Assembly: GCA_964236105.1 (NCBI GenBank)
Contig: CAXSBC010000001.1
Location: forward strand, 1-64,000
Direction: 5' to 3'
Length of the DNA stretch: 64,000 bases
Source of the DNA: Lichenicola sp964236105
Lineage (GTDB): Bacteria > Pseudomonadota > Alphaproteobacteria > Acetobacterales > Acetobacteraceae
The notes beneath the pieces were generated by a model. The model was not told where the DNA came from. It did no database searches and saw only the letters and a program-made list of their open reading frames with translations. The translations under genes and the position numbers were made by a program. Positions 16,652 through 24,816 of this stretch are shown one piece after another (the first letter of the stretch is position 1; each line of letters begins with the position of its first letter).

Positions 16652-17242
16652 CTATGTCTGGTCGCCGACCAGCAAGGCCACGCGTGTCATGAACGGCTCG
16701 GGCCTGGCGTCGCCGAGGCCGCTGGCCAGCAGGGGCGCCGCATCCGCGACCGCATCGAGCAGGGATGCGAGCCAGCCCTGGTCCAGCTTGGAGAAGTCGC
16801 CGAGCACATGCCCCAGGACCCGCTCCTTGGCGCCCGGATGGCCGATGCCGAGCCGCACCCGCCAGTACTCGGGCGTGCCCAGCATCCTGTCCATGCTGCG
16901 CAGGCCGTTATGGCCGGCGGCCCCGCCGCCCCGCTTGACCCTGATCCGGGCCGGCGCGAGGTCGAGCTCGTCATGGAAGGCGACGATGCCGGCCGGCTCG
17001 ATCTTGTGGAAGGAGGCCGCCGCCTGCACGCTGTCGCCGGACGCGTTCATGTAGGTCAGCGGCTTCAGCGCCAGGATCCTGGCGCCGTCGATCTGCCCTT
17101 CGGCGATCTCGCCCTTGAACTTCCGGCGCCACGCCGAGAAGCCGTGGCGCCGCGCGATCGCGTCGATGGCCATGAAGCCGATATTGTGCCGCTGCCGCGC
17201 CATCCCGGGCTCGGGATTGCCGAGCCCGGTCCAGAGCAGCAC
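16652..17242 (-). CDS. pth: Peptidyl-tRNA hydrolase
   Basis: A 196-residue Pth that frees tRNA from prematurely released peptidyl-tRNA. The active-site elements are present: GLGNPEPGMARQRHNIGF with the Asn and catalytic His, KPLTYMNASG, and FHDELDL with the Asp. The later GGGAAGHNGLRSMDRMLGT binds tRNA. It follows rplY by nine bases, so the two are surely co-transcribed. Confidence 0.95.
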   Translation of the reverse strand: MLLWTGLGNPEPGMARQRHNIGFMAIDAIARRHGFSAWRRKFKGEIAEGQIDGARILALKPLTYMNASGDSVQAAASFHKIEPAGIVAFHDELDLAPARIRVKRGGGAAGHNGLRSMDRMLGTPEYWRVRLGIGHPGAKERVLGHVLGDFSKLDQGWLASLLDAVADAAPLLASGLGDARPEPFMTRVALLVGDQT

Positions 17243-17250
17243 CGGACGGC

Positions 17251-17922
17251 TTACTTCTTGGCGGCAGGCTTGGCGGCGGGCTTCGCCGGCGCCTTGGTGC
17301 CCTTGGCGGGTGCCGCCGGCGCCGGCGCCGCGACGACCGGCTCCGGCTCGGCGACGATGGTCGGCGCCGCCACGGTGGCGATGACGAAGTCGCGGTCGGT
17401 GATCACCGGGGTCACGTTCTCGGTGCCGGTGATGTCGGACCAGCGCACGTTGTCGTTGATGTCGAGCCCGGACAGGTCGACCATGAAGCTGGTCGGGATG
17501 TGATCGGGATCGACCGACACCTCGATCGTGTGGCGGACGACGTTCAGCACGCCGCCGCGCTTGATGCCGACCGAGCTCTCCTCGCCGGTGAAGGCGACCT
17601 GCACCGCCACCTTGATATGCTCGCCAGGTGCTAAGCGCTGGAAGTCGACATGGATCGGCCGGTCGCTCACCGGGTGCAGCTGCACCTCGCGCATCAGCGC
17701 GCGCACCGGGGTGTCGCCGGCGCTGATCTCGTACAGGCGCGAGCGCCAGCCGGTGCGGACCAGCTCGCGCAGCACCACGCGCGGGTCGAGCGCGATCAGG
17801 CTCGCTTCCTGCTTGGCCCCGTAGATGACGGCCGGGACCATCCCGTCCCGCCTCGTTGCGCGCGCTGCCCCCTTACCTGCCCTCGCCCGCACCGACGCCT
17901 CGATCGTCGTGAAATTGGTCAC
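17251..17922 (-). CDS. rplY: Large ribosomal subunit protein bL25 (Ctc-type)
   Basis: A 223-residue bL25 of the long general-stress (Ctc) type. The N-terminal 5S-rRNA-binding domain starts TTIEASVRARAGKGAARATRRDG, and the second domain includes KRGGVLNVVRHTIEV. The last 40 residues are an Ala/Pro/Lys-rich tail. The GTG at 17922 has AGGAG seven bases upstream. It heads the rplY-pth-ychF operon and is divergent from the dihydroxyacetone kinase gene. A strong hairpin lies in its leader. Confidence 0.95.
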   Translation of the reverse strand: MTNFTTIEASVRARAGKGAARATRRDGMVPAVIYGAKQEASLIALDPRVVLRELVRTGWRSRLYEISAGDTPVRALMREVQLHPVSDRPIHVDFQRLAPGEHIKVAVQVAFTGEESSVGIKRGGVLNVVRHTIEVSVDPDHIPTSFMVDLSGLDINDNVRWSDITGTENVTPVITDRDFVIATVAAPTIVAEPEPVVAAPAPAAPAKGTKAPAKPAAKPAAKK

Positions 17923-17942
17923 TTCGTGCTCCTGAACAACAA

Positions 17943-17972
17943 GCGCGCCGGCCTCCAGGGGTGCCGGCGCGC
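17943..17972 (-). promoter_or_regulatory. Leader hairpin upstream of rplY
   Basis: Perfect ten-base inverted repeat, GCGCGCCGGC (17943-17952) and GCCGGCGCGC (17963-17972), with a ten-base loop. In the rplY transcript it would end 21 bases before the start codon, just ahead of the AGGAG site. It could stabilise the leader or act in ribosomal-protein feedback; neither is shown by sequence alone. It has no T-run in the rplY direction. Confidence 0.4.
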
Positions 17973-18071
17973 GCGGGGTCTTCTAGTGGCAATGGACGTG
18001 GTCCGCAACACGTCCGACTGTGGAGCGCAAGGTCCGGGGCGACGGTCCGGCCTGCAGCACGGGGAGCAACC

Positions 18072-19727
18072 ATGAAGCGGTTCCTGAACGCGCGCGACAC
18101 GCTGGTCGACGAGGCGATCGACGGCTTCCTCGCCTCCAGCGCCGGCGCCGGCCTCGCCAGGCTCGGCGACGGGCCGGGCCACCGCGTGGTGCTGCGGGCA
18201 GAGCCCGACCGCGCCCGCGTCGCCGTGGTGTCGGGCGGCGGCTCCGGCCACGAGCCGGCCCATGCCGGCTTCGTCGGTCCGGGCATGCTGGATGCCGCCG
18301 TGTGCGGCGAGATCTTCGCCTCGCCCCCGGTGGATGCGGTGCTCGCCGCGATCCTGGCCGTCACCGGTGCCGCCGGCTGCCTGCTGGTGATCAAGAACTA
18401 CACCGGCGACCGGCTCAATTTCGGCCTGGCCGCGGAACAGGCGCGCACGCTGGGCCTTGCCGTCGAGACGGTGATCGTCGGCGACGACATTGCCCTGCCC
18501 GGCCGGTCGAACCCGCGCGGGCTCGCCGGCACGCTGTTCGTGCACCGCATCGCCGGGGCTCTCGCCTCGGACGGATGCAGCCTCGCCGAGGTGGCGGCCG
18601 CCGCCCGCGCTGCGGCATCGGACATCGCCTCGATCGGCCTGTCGCTCTCGGACTGCGATCCCTACGTCGTCGAGCACGGGCCGGGACAGGCGAGCCGCCT
18701 CGGCGCCGACCGGATCGAGATCGGGCTCGGCATCCATGGCGAGCCCGGCGCCGAGACGCTGGCGATGCGGCCCGCCGACGCGCTGATGCGGCTCGCCGCC
18801 GACCGGCTGCAGCAGGCGCTGGACGCGCGCGGCTGGGCGCCGGACGCGCCGCTGGCGCTGCTGCTCAACAATCTCGGCACCGTGCCGCCGCTCGAGATGA
18901 ACCTGCTGCTCGACGCGTTCCGACGCACGCCGCTCGCCCGCCGGACCCCGTTGCTGCTCGGCCCGGCGCCGGTGATGACCGCCCTGGACATGAACGGCTT
19001 CTCGCTGTCGGTGCTGCGCCTGACGCCGGAACGCCGGGCCGTTCTCGAGACGCCGGTCGCACTTCCCGCCTGGCCGGCCGCGCGTGCGCTGTCGCCGCCG
19101 CGCCGGATCGCGGCACCGTCGCTGCCCGAACCCTTCGCCGCCGCGGCCTCCGACGCGCCGCACCGGCGGGCGCTGATCGGCCGCGCCGCAGCGCTGCTCG
19201 CCGGCATGGAGGCCGCGATCAACGCGCTCGATGCGCGGATCGGCGACGGCGATACCGGCACCACCTTCGCCGCCGCCGGCCGGACCGTGGCGGCGTCCCT
19301 GGACCGGCTGCCGCTCGCCGACGACGCGGCGCTGCTGGCCTCGCTCGGCCGGCTGCTGGCCTCCAGCGCCGGCGGCTCCAGCGGCGTGCTGCTGTCGATC
19401 CTGTTCTCCGCCGCCGCCACGGCGCGCGGCGACGGGGCGGGCTGGGCGCAATCGCTGCGGCAGGGGCTGGACCGGATGAAGGCGCATGGCGGCGCCGACA
19501 TCGGCGACCGGACGATGATCGATGCGCTGCAGCCGGCCCTGGATGCGCTGCCCGAAGGCGGCCTGCGCGCGGCCGCGGCGGCGGCGCGGGCGGGCGCCGA
19601 CGCCACCCGCGGCATGGTCCGGGCCGGCGCCGGACGCGCCAGCTACGTGCCGTCCGACGCGCTGCGCGACGTGCCGGACCCCGGCGCGGAAGCGGTGGCA
19701 CGGCTGTTCGAGGGCCTCGCCGGCTGA
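18072..19727 (+). CDS. Dihydroxyacetone kinase, DhaK-DhaL fusion (ATP-dependent type)
   Basis: A 551-residue cytosolic kinase that phosphorylates dihydroxyacetone to DHAP. The DhaK part (about 1-330) has SGGGSGHEPAHAGFVG, and GLGIHGEPGAE with the His that binds substrate covalently. The DhaL nucleotide-binding part (about 355-551) has DARIGDGDTGTTFAAAGR with the metal-binding aspartates and SSAGGSSGVLLS. The linked K and L domains mean the ATP-dependent form, not the PTS form. The ATG has a GGGAG site eight bases upstream. It stands alone between rplY and the small DUF3429 gene. Confidence 0.92.
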   Translation: MKRFLNARDTLVDEAIDGFLASSAGAGLARLGDGPGHRVVLRAEPDRARVAVVSGGGSGHEPAHAGFVGPGMLDAAVCGEIFASPPVDAVLAAILAVTGAAGCLLVIKNYTGDRLNFGLAAEQARTLGLAVETVIVGDDIALPGRSNPRGLAGTLFVHRIAGALASDGCSLAEVAAAARAAASDIASIGLSLSDCDPYVVEHGPGQASRLGADRIEIGLGIHGEPGAETLAMRPADALMRLAADRLQQALDARGWAPDAPLALLLNNLGTVPPLEMNLLLDAFRRTPLARRTPLLLGPAPVMTALDMNGFSLSVLRLTPERRAVLETPVALPAWPAARALSPPRRIAAPSLPEPFAAAASDAPHRRALIGRAAALLAGMEAAINALDARIGDGDTGTTFAAAGRTVAASLDRLPLADDAALLASLGRLLASSAGGSSGVLLSILFSAAATARGDGAGWAQSLRQGLDRMKAHGGADIGDRTMIDALQPALDALPEGGLRAAAAAARAGADATRGMVRAGAGRASYVPSDALRDVPDPGAEAVARLFEGLAG

Positions 19728-19802
19728 CAGTTGCGTGTGGCCAGGCTCCGACGGCCGCTCGGCGCGTTGGCAGCATGGCCCTTCGAATCGGATGCTCCTG
19801 TC

Positions 19803-19883
19803 ATGGATAATGCCGCCACCGTGCTGCGCACCCACCCGCGGCGGCCTTTGTCGATGCAGGCGCTGCTCGACATCATGCCATGA
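19803..19883 (+). CDS. Possible 26-residue leader peptide
   Basis: A short frame starting ATG GAT AAT and encoding a peptide that ends ALLDIMP. Its stop forms an ATGA overlap with the start of the DUF3429 gene, which has no clear ribosome binding site of its own. Translational coupling would explain that. There is no good binding site before this small frame either, and no similarity I recognise, so it may be chance. Confidence 0.2.
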   Translation: MDNAATVLRTHPRRPLSMQALLDIMP

Positions 19884-20374
19884 GCGGAACGGAGCCGGCG
19901 CTCGAGTTCAAGGTCACCGAGCCGCGGCATACGCCGCCCTTGAGCCTGCTGCTGGGCTTCTCCGCCATGGTCCCGGTCGCGGCAGGCGCACTGGCCGCCT
20001 GGCTGCTGCACGGCCCGGCGGCAGCCCTCGCCGAGGACGGGGCGGTGGTGTGGGCGGGTGCCGTGCTGTGCTTCCTGGCCGGGGTTAGGCGCGGCCTCAG
20101 CTTCCGCACGCCGGGTGGCCCGACGATCCCGCAGATCGCCACCATGCTATGGCTGTTCCTGCTCGGCATTGCCGCACTGGTGAGCGTGTCGCTGCGCGCG
20201 GCACCGGTGCTGCTGCTGATCGGCTATCTCAGCCTGGCGGTTCTGGACCCGCTGGCCGCGCGTCGTGGCGAGGTGCCGCTGTTCTTTGCCAGCCTGCGTC
20301 CGGTGCAGATGCTGATCCCGATCGCCGCGATAACGGCGATCCTGGTTCGCGACCTGGTGCGGACCGGCAGCTGA
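19880..20374 (+). CDS. DUF3429 integral membrane protein
   Basis: A 164-residue inner-membrane protein with about five hydrophobic helices (SLLLGFSAMVPVAAGALAAW, VVWAGAVLCFLAGVRRGL, ATMLWLFLLGIAALVSVSL and two more). The LGFSAMVP start and FLAGVRRGL match DUF3429, a family of unknown function related to eukaryotic TMEM69. Downstream of the kinase gene and convergent with the histidine phosphatase gene, nine bases apart. Confidence 0.8.
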   Translation: MSGTEPALEFKVTEPRHTPPLSLLLGFSAMVPVAAGALAAWLLHGPAAALAEDGAVVWAGAVLCFLAGVRRGLSFRTPGGPTIPQIATMLWLFLLGIAALVSVSLRAAPVLLLIGYLSLAVLDPLAARRGEVPLFFASLRPVQMLIPIAAITAILVRDLVRTGS

Positions 20375-20383
20375 AGATCCGCG

Positions 20384-20968
20384 CTAGCCGACCTGGGTCA
20401 GCACCCAGGGATCGCCCGGCGTCAGCCAGAGCGGGACGGCGTTCGACAGCCTGACGTTGGCAGGCAGCCCCATCGCCATGCGCAGCGCCCGGAACATCGC
20501 GCCGTGACAGACCACCAGCGGGGTGCCGCCGCCGTCGGTCGCGCGGTCGACCGCGGCGACCGCGCGCGACACCAGCGCCTGGAACACCTCCGCCCCCTTC
20601 GGCGTGTAGGTGCCGGCGATCCAGTCGTCGTACCAGCTGCCCATCGGCCGGCCTTCCTGCTCGCCGAAGCAGACCTCCTGGAGCTCCGGATCGGTCGAGA
20701 GCGGCAGCCGGGCGCCCTCCCCCGCGAGCGCGTCGGCCACGATCTCGGCGGTGCGGTAGGCGCGGATCAGCGGCGAGGACACGATGCGGGTGATCGGCGC
20801 GTGGTCGTGCCAGTGCGCCGCCATGATCCCGGCCGCCCGTCTCGCCTGCTCGGTCCCGGTGGCGTTCAGCGCGATGTCCGAGCGCCCCTGGCTCAGCCCT
20901 TGCGCGTTCCAGTCGGTCTCGCCGTGGCGCAGGTACCAGAACGGGCGCGGGGCCAGCTTTGCGGTCAT
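20384..20968 (-). CDS. Histidine phosphatase family protein (phosphoglycerate mutase-like)
   Basis: A 194-residue branch-1 histidine phosphatase. The phospho-accepting His is in the N-terminal YLRHGETDWNAQGLSQGRSD, the classical RHGET signature. The second catalytic His is in PLVVCHGAMFRAL. Likely substrates are small phosphate esters such as alpha-ribazole phosphate or sugar phosphates; specificity cannot be read from the sequence. It lies ten bases downstream of prs on the same strand, so it is probably co-transcribed with it. Confidence 0.88.
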   Translation of the reverse strand: MTAKLAPRPFWYLRHGETDWNAQGLSQGRSDIALNATGTEQARRAAGIMAAHWHDHAPITRIVSSPLIRAYRTAEIVADALAGEGARLPLSTDPELQEVCFGEQEGRPMGSWYDDWIAGTYTPKGAEVFQALVSRAVAAVDRATDGGGTPLVVCHGAMFRALRMAMGLPANVRLSNAVPLWLTPGDPWVLTQVG

Positions 20969-20978
20969 GGCACGCTCC

Positions 20979-21911
20979 TCAATCGAACAGCGAGCTGACG
21001 GAGCTCTCGTCGGACACCGCCCGCATCGCCGTCGCGAGCAGCTGGGCGATGGTGATCTGCCGCACGTTGGCCGCCAGCCGCACCGACTCGGTGCCGACGA
21101 TGCTGTCGGTGATGGTCATCATCTCGATCGGCGACGCGGCCACGCGCGACACCGCGCCGCCGGTCAGCACGCCGTGGGTGGCGTAGGCGCCGACCGAGGT
21201 GGCGCCCCGGCCGATCAGCGCCTCGGCGGCGTTGCAGAAGGTGCCGCCGCTGTCGATGATGTCGTCGATCAGCAGGCAGTGGCGGCCCGAGACGTCGCCG
21301 ATCACGTTCATCACCTCCGACATGCCTGCCCGCTCGCGACGCTTGTCGATGATCGCCAGGTCGACGTTCAGGCGCTTGGCGAGCTGGCGCGCCCTGACCA
21401 CGCCGCCGACGTCGGGCGAGATGATCATCAGGTCGCGCACGCCGTAGCGCTCCCTGATGTCGCGCACGAACAGCGGGGCCGCGAACAGGTTGTCGACGGG
21501 GATGTCGAAGAAGCCCTGGATCTGTCCGGCATGCAGATCCATCGTCAGCACGCGGTTGGCGCCGGCCTCGACGATCAGGTTGGCCACCAGCTTGGCGCTG
21601 ATCGGCGTGCGCGGTCCGGACTTCCGGTCCTGACGCGCGTAGCCAAAATACGGCATGACCGCGGTGATGCGCCGCGCCGAGCCCCGGCGCAGCGTGTCGA
21701 TCATGATCAGCAGTTCCATCAGGTTGTCGTTGGTCGGGTAGCAGGTGCTCTGCACCACGAACACGTCCTCGCCGCGGACGTTCTCCTGGATCTCGACGAA
21801 GATCTCCAGGTCGGCGAAGCGCCGGACCACAGCCTTGCAGAGCGGCAGGCTGAGCGCTGTGGCAACCGCCTCGGCCAGCGGCCGGTTGCTGTTGCAGGCG
21901 ACGATCTTCAT
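20979..21911 (-). CDS. prs: Ribose-phosphate pyrophosphokinase
   Basis: A 310-residue PRPP synthase, which transfers pyrophosphate from ATP to ribose 5-phosphate for nucleotide, His and NAD synthesis. Visible are PTNDNLMELLIMIDTLRR, the flexible/ATP region PYFGYARQDRK, and the PRPP-binding loop CLLIDDIIDSGGTFCNAA. The ATG at 21911 starts MKIVACNSN at the family position; the upstream in-frame start would add 12 unrelated residues. In many alphaproteobacteria prs is next to rplY; here a plus-strand kinase/DUF3429 pair separates them. Confidence 0.95.
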   Translation of the reverse strand: MKIVACNSNRPLAEAVATALSLPLCKAVVRRFADLEIFVEIQENVRGEDVFVVQSTCYPTNDNLMELLIMIDTLRRGSARRITAVMPYFGYARQDRKSGPRTPISAKLVANLIVEAGANRVLTMDLHAGQIQGFFDIPVDNLFAAPLFVRDIRERYGVRDLMIISPDVGGVVRARQLAKRLNVDLAIIDKRRERAGMSEVMNVIGDVSGRHCLLIDDIIDSGGTFCNAAEALIGRGATSVGAYATHGVLTGGAVSRVAASPIEMMTITDSIVGTESVRLAANVRQITIAQLLATAMRAVSDESSVSSLFD

Positions 21912-22011
21912 GGGCGGGGGGCTCCGGGACCGGCCGGGTTCTAGCAACCACCCCCGTTCCTGTCACCGTGACGCGGAACCGCGGGCACGATTTGTTGGCC
22001 TTCCATGTCGC

Positions 22012-22932
22012 TCAGGAGCCGGTCGGCGGCGCGTGCGGACGGCCCTCGTTGTTGGCGATCACCTCGTGGATGCCGCCTGCCGCCTCCTGTGCCGCCGCCG
22101 TCGCGATGTCGCCCCAGAACCCGTCCAGCGAGTGCGCCGGCACGTCGTGCAGCTGGGTCGCCTTGCCGGCCTCGTGGCCCTTGGCGTTCTGCACGGTCCA
22201 GACGATCTCGATATGCTGCACGCCGTCATGCGGACGGTCGGGCTTCGAGACGGCGACGTGGCCGCCCACCGTGTAGTCGGCGCCGGCCGGCCTGTCCTGC
22301 AGCGTGTCGTGCGCGTCGGGCAGCAGCACCGCCATCTGGCGCGACAGCTCGGCGTCGCCGTTGCCGGGCGCGCCGGTGACGCCGGAGAAGTAGATCCTGG
22401 TCGGGCGGTTGAGCAGGCTGTTCGGATCGGCCTGCGCCTGGGCCGCCTGGATGCCGGTCAGCATGCTGTTGACCTGCGCCGCCGCGAGCTCGGCGCTGCT
22501 GCGCAGCAGCGCCGGATCGGCGCTGGCCCAGGCCGCCGCCGGCACCGGAGCGCCGTCCTGCGACACGCGCAGCCTGCCGTTCGGGCCGATGATCCGAAAG
22601 GTCGGCACCACCTGGTCGCCCTGCAGCCGGGCCATGACCCGCAGGTTCCAGTCGCCGGCGCGCACCGGCTGCGCCACCGCCGGCACCTCCTTGCGCAACA
22701 GCGAGTCGGCCAGCGCCTGGCTCCAGGCCAGCGCCTGCGCGTCGGCCAGCAGCGCGCCGGTCGGTGCCGGGATGTCGAGCCGCGACGGCGGCGGCGCCGC
22801 CAGCCGGAGCGCCTCCGCGCCGGGATTGCCGGCAAACGGCTGCGGCAGATCGCCGCAGGCGGCCAGGCCCCCGAGCAGGCCACCGAGAAGGCCGGCGCGC
22901 AGGGCTGCGGCCGGCAGCAGACGGGCGGTCAT
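22012..22932 (-). CDS. Predicted lipoprotein of unknown function
   Basis: A 306-residue exported protein. The signal sequence ends in a lipobox LAAC (Cys about residue 26), so it is probably lipid-anchored. The mature part has no domain I recognise; a stretch near the middle, VTGAPGNGDAELSRQMAVLLPD, and the ending RIE-like IEIVWTVQNAKGHEAGK suggest a small alpha/beta fold. It overlaps the stop of pgeF (ATGA), so it ends the lgt-MidA-pgeF-lipoprotein operon, which fits with Lgt being the enzyme that lipidates it. Confidence 0.75.
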   Translation of the reverse strand: MTARLLPAAALRAGLLGGLLGGLAACGDLPQPFAGNPGAEALRLAAPPPSRLDIPAPTGALLADAQALAWSQALADSLLRKEVPAVAQPVRAGDWNLRVMARLQGDQVVPTFRIIGPNGRLRVSQDGAPVPAAAWASADPALLRSSAELAAAQVNSMLTGIQAAQAQADPNSLLNRPTRIYFSGVTGAPGNGDAELSRQMAVLLPDAHDTLQDRPAGADYTVGGHVAVSKPDRPHDGVQHIEIVWTVQNAKGHEAGKATQLHDVPAHSLDGFWGDIATAAAQEAAGGIHEVIANNEGRPHAPPTGS

Positions 22933-23762
22933 CGGCCGGCATCCTTGTCCGCCGGCAGCGCGATCACCGAGATCTGGTGCCCGATCGGCCCGCCGCCGGC
23001 GAGCGTGCGCCGGCGATGGCTGAAGAAGCGCTGCTCGTCGGTCCGCGTGTCGCAGCCGAGCGCGGTCGCGGTGCCGACGCCGTGCCCGACCAGGCGCGCG
23101 ACGCAGTAGCCGGCCAGATCGAACTGCAGCCGGTCGCCCCGACCGGCCCGGAAGAACGCCTCCGACGCGGCGGGCGTCGCGGCGGCGACGGCGTCGCGCA
23201 GCTCCGGTCCGACCTCGTAGCTGTCCTGGCCGATGCAGGGCCCGACCACGGCCACGATCCGCTCGCGCCGCGCGCCGAGCCGCTCCATCGCTGCCACGAC
23301 AGCCTCCAGCATGCCGGCAGCCGCACCGCGCCAGCCGGCATGCGCCGCACCCGCCACGCCCCGCGCGCGGTCGGCGAGCAGCACCGGCGCGCAGTCGGCG
23401 GTGATGATCCCGAGCGCCAGCCCCGGCCGGTCGGTGACCATGGCATCGGCGCGCGGCCCGGCGCCGGGCTGCCAGGGCGACGACACCGTCGCGACGTCGA
23501 TGCCATGCACCTGCGTCACGCCGAGCAGGCGCTCCGGGTCGACGCCCATCGCTCTGGCGACACGGCGCCGGTTCTCGCGCAGCGCCTCCGGCGCGTCGCC
23601 GCTGCTGACGCTGCAGTTCAGGCTGGCGAACGGCCCCTGCGACACCCCGCCCGCGCGGGTGAAGAAGCCGTGCGGCAGCGGCGACAGCAGCGGGCTGTCG
23701 AGATGCGGCGGGTGCGAGGCCGCCCCGTCCGCAAACGCCTGATCCTGTCCTGCCTGGCTCAT
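22929..23762 (-). CDS. pgeF: Peptidoglycan editing factor PgeF (YfiH, laccase-domain)
   Basis: A 277-residue CNF1/YfiH-fold protein with the metal-site residues spread as in the family: VTQVHGIDVATV, ITADCAPVLLAD and AAHAGWRGAAAGMLE. YfiH proteins were long called polyphenol oxidases; the E. coli protein corrects mis-incorporated serine in peptidoglycan precursors. The ATG at 23762 begins MSQAGQDQ ahead of a variable 20-residue lead. It lies 10 bases after the MidA-like gene and overlaps the lipoprotein gene by four. Confidence 0.9.
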   Translation of the reverse strand: MSQAGQDQAFADGAASHPPHLDSPLLSPLPHGFFTRAGGVSQGPFASLNCSVSSGDAPEALRENRRRVARAMGVDPERLLGVTQVHGIDVATVSSPWQPGAGPRADAMVTDRPGLALGIITADCAPVLLADRARGVAGAAHAGWRGAAAGMLEAVVAAMERLGARRERIVAVVGPCIGQDSYEVGPELRDAVAAATPAASEAFFRAGRGDRLQFDLAGYCVARLVGHGVGTATALGCDTRTDEQRFFSHRRRTLAGGGPIGHQISVIALPADKDAGR

Positions 23763-23772
23763 GCCGCCTCGC

Positions 23773-24816
23773 TCACACTGCGTCCTCCATCCCGAACCCG
23801 GGCGGCACGCCCAGCGACGGGTGGCACACCGCCATGGCCTTGAACAGCTGTCCCATCCGGTCCGGAGCGGCCAGCCGGTGCGCCGCATCCAGCAGCGCCC
23901 GCGCCTGCTCAGGCGGCCTGCCGCGCGCCAGCCGCTCGGTGCGCGCGAACAGCCCGAGCTCGCTCAGGAACGCCCCCTGCCCGCGCGGCCCGTGCACGGC
24001 GGCGCCCTCGGCGAGGGCGACCGCGCGCAGGGCGGGGAAATCGACATGCGCGGTCAGGTCGGCCCGGCCCGGATCCGACAGCGGCGCCGCCGGCCGGCCG
24101 TCGCGCAGCGCCTGCAGCGTGTCGCCGACGCAGTCCCGGTCGGGCCCGTAATCGAGGAACAGCGCCGCCCCCGGCGTCCCGGCGAGGCGGCCCGCGAGCC
24201 ATCGCATGATCGCCAGCGCCGGCTCGCACAGCTCCACCACCTCGCCCGGCGCCGCCAGACGCCCTGCGAGCGGCCAGGGCGGCGGCAGGGCGGGATGCAG
24301 CACGAACCCGCCCGCCTGCACGTGTCGCTCGGCCCAGCCAGCCGCGGTCCTGACCAGCTGGCGGATCGGCAGCGCGTCCAGGAACTCGTTGGCGATCAGG
24401 ATGAGCGGCCCGTCCGGCAGCGAGCCCGGCGCGTCGTGCCAGGCGATCGGCGCCGCCACCGCCGCATCGAGCGCCTGCGCCTGGATCGCCCGCAGGCGCG
24501 GCGAGGTCTCCACCAGGTGCAGACGCAGCGCGGCCGCGAAGGCCGGCGCCACGCGCCCGACCAGCCGCAGCGCGTCCGCCATCAGCGTGCCGCGTCCGGG
24601 CCCCGCCTCCACCAGCAGCACCGGCTCCGGCGAGCCCATCGCCTGCCACGTCACCGCAGCCCACGCCCCCAGCAGCTCGCCGAAGGCCTGGGCGATCTCG
24701 GGTGCGGTGATGAAGTCCGCGAACGGATCGCGCGTGGCGTAGTAGGCGGCGTTGGCGCGCGCCATGAAGCGGTCGAGCCGCTCCGGGGCGGCATCCCCGC
24801 GGACGGCTCCGCTCAA
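23773..24816 (-). CDS. MidA/NDUFAF7-like class I methyltransferase
   Basis: A 347-residue SAM-dependent methyltransferase of the MidA/NDUFAF7 (DUF185) family. The eukaryotic homologue dimethylates an Arg of complex I subunit NDUFS2 during assembly. Family elements are YYATRDPFADFITAPEI, AFGELLGAWAAVTW, LVEAGPGRGTLMADAL (SAM site), LIANEFLDALPI and LFLDYGPDRD. The start chosen is TTG in a TTGA overlap with lgt; the next in-frame ATG (24765) would remove the first 17 residues. A complex I accessory subunit (NDUFA12) is encoded at the right end of the window. Confidence 0.88.
   Translation of the reverse strand: MSGAVRGDAAPERLDRFMARANAAYYATRDPFADFITAPEIAQAFGELLGAWAAVTWQAMGSPEPVLLVEAGPGRGTLMADALRLVGRVAPAFAAALRLHLVETSPRLRAIQAQALDAAVAAPIAWHDAPGSLPDGPLILIANEFLDALPIRQLVRTAAGWAERHVQAGGFVLHPALPPPWPLAGRLAAPGEVVELCEPALAIMRWLAGRLAGTPGAALFLDYGPDRDCVGDTLQALRDGRPAAPLSDPGRADLTAHVDFPALRAVALAEGAAVHGPRGQGAFLSELGLFARTERLARGRPPEQARALLDAAHRLAAPDRMGQLFKAMAVCHPSLGVPPGFGMEDAV

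Noticed and set aside
18020..19810. Alternative plus-strand frame of 596 codons over the dihydroxyacetone kinase gene
   Set aside because: Arg-dominated product with no motifs; the kinase frame contains all catalytic residues.
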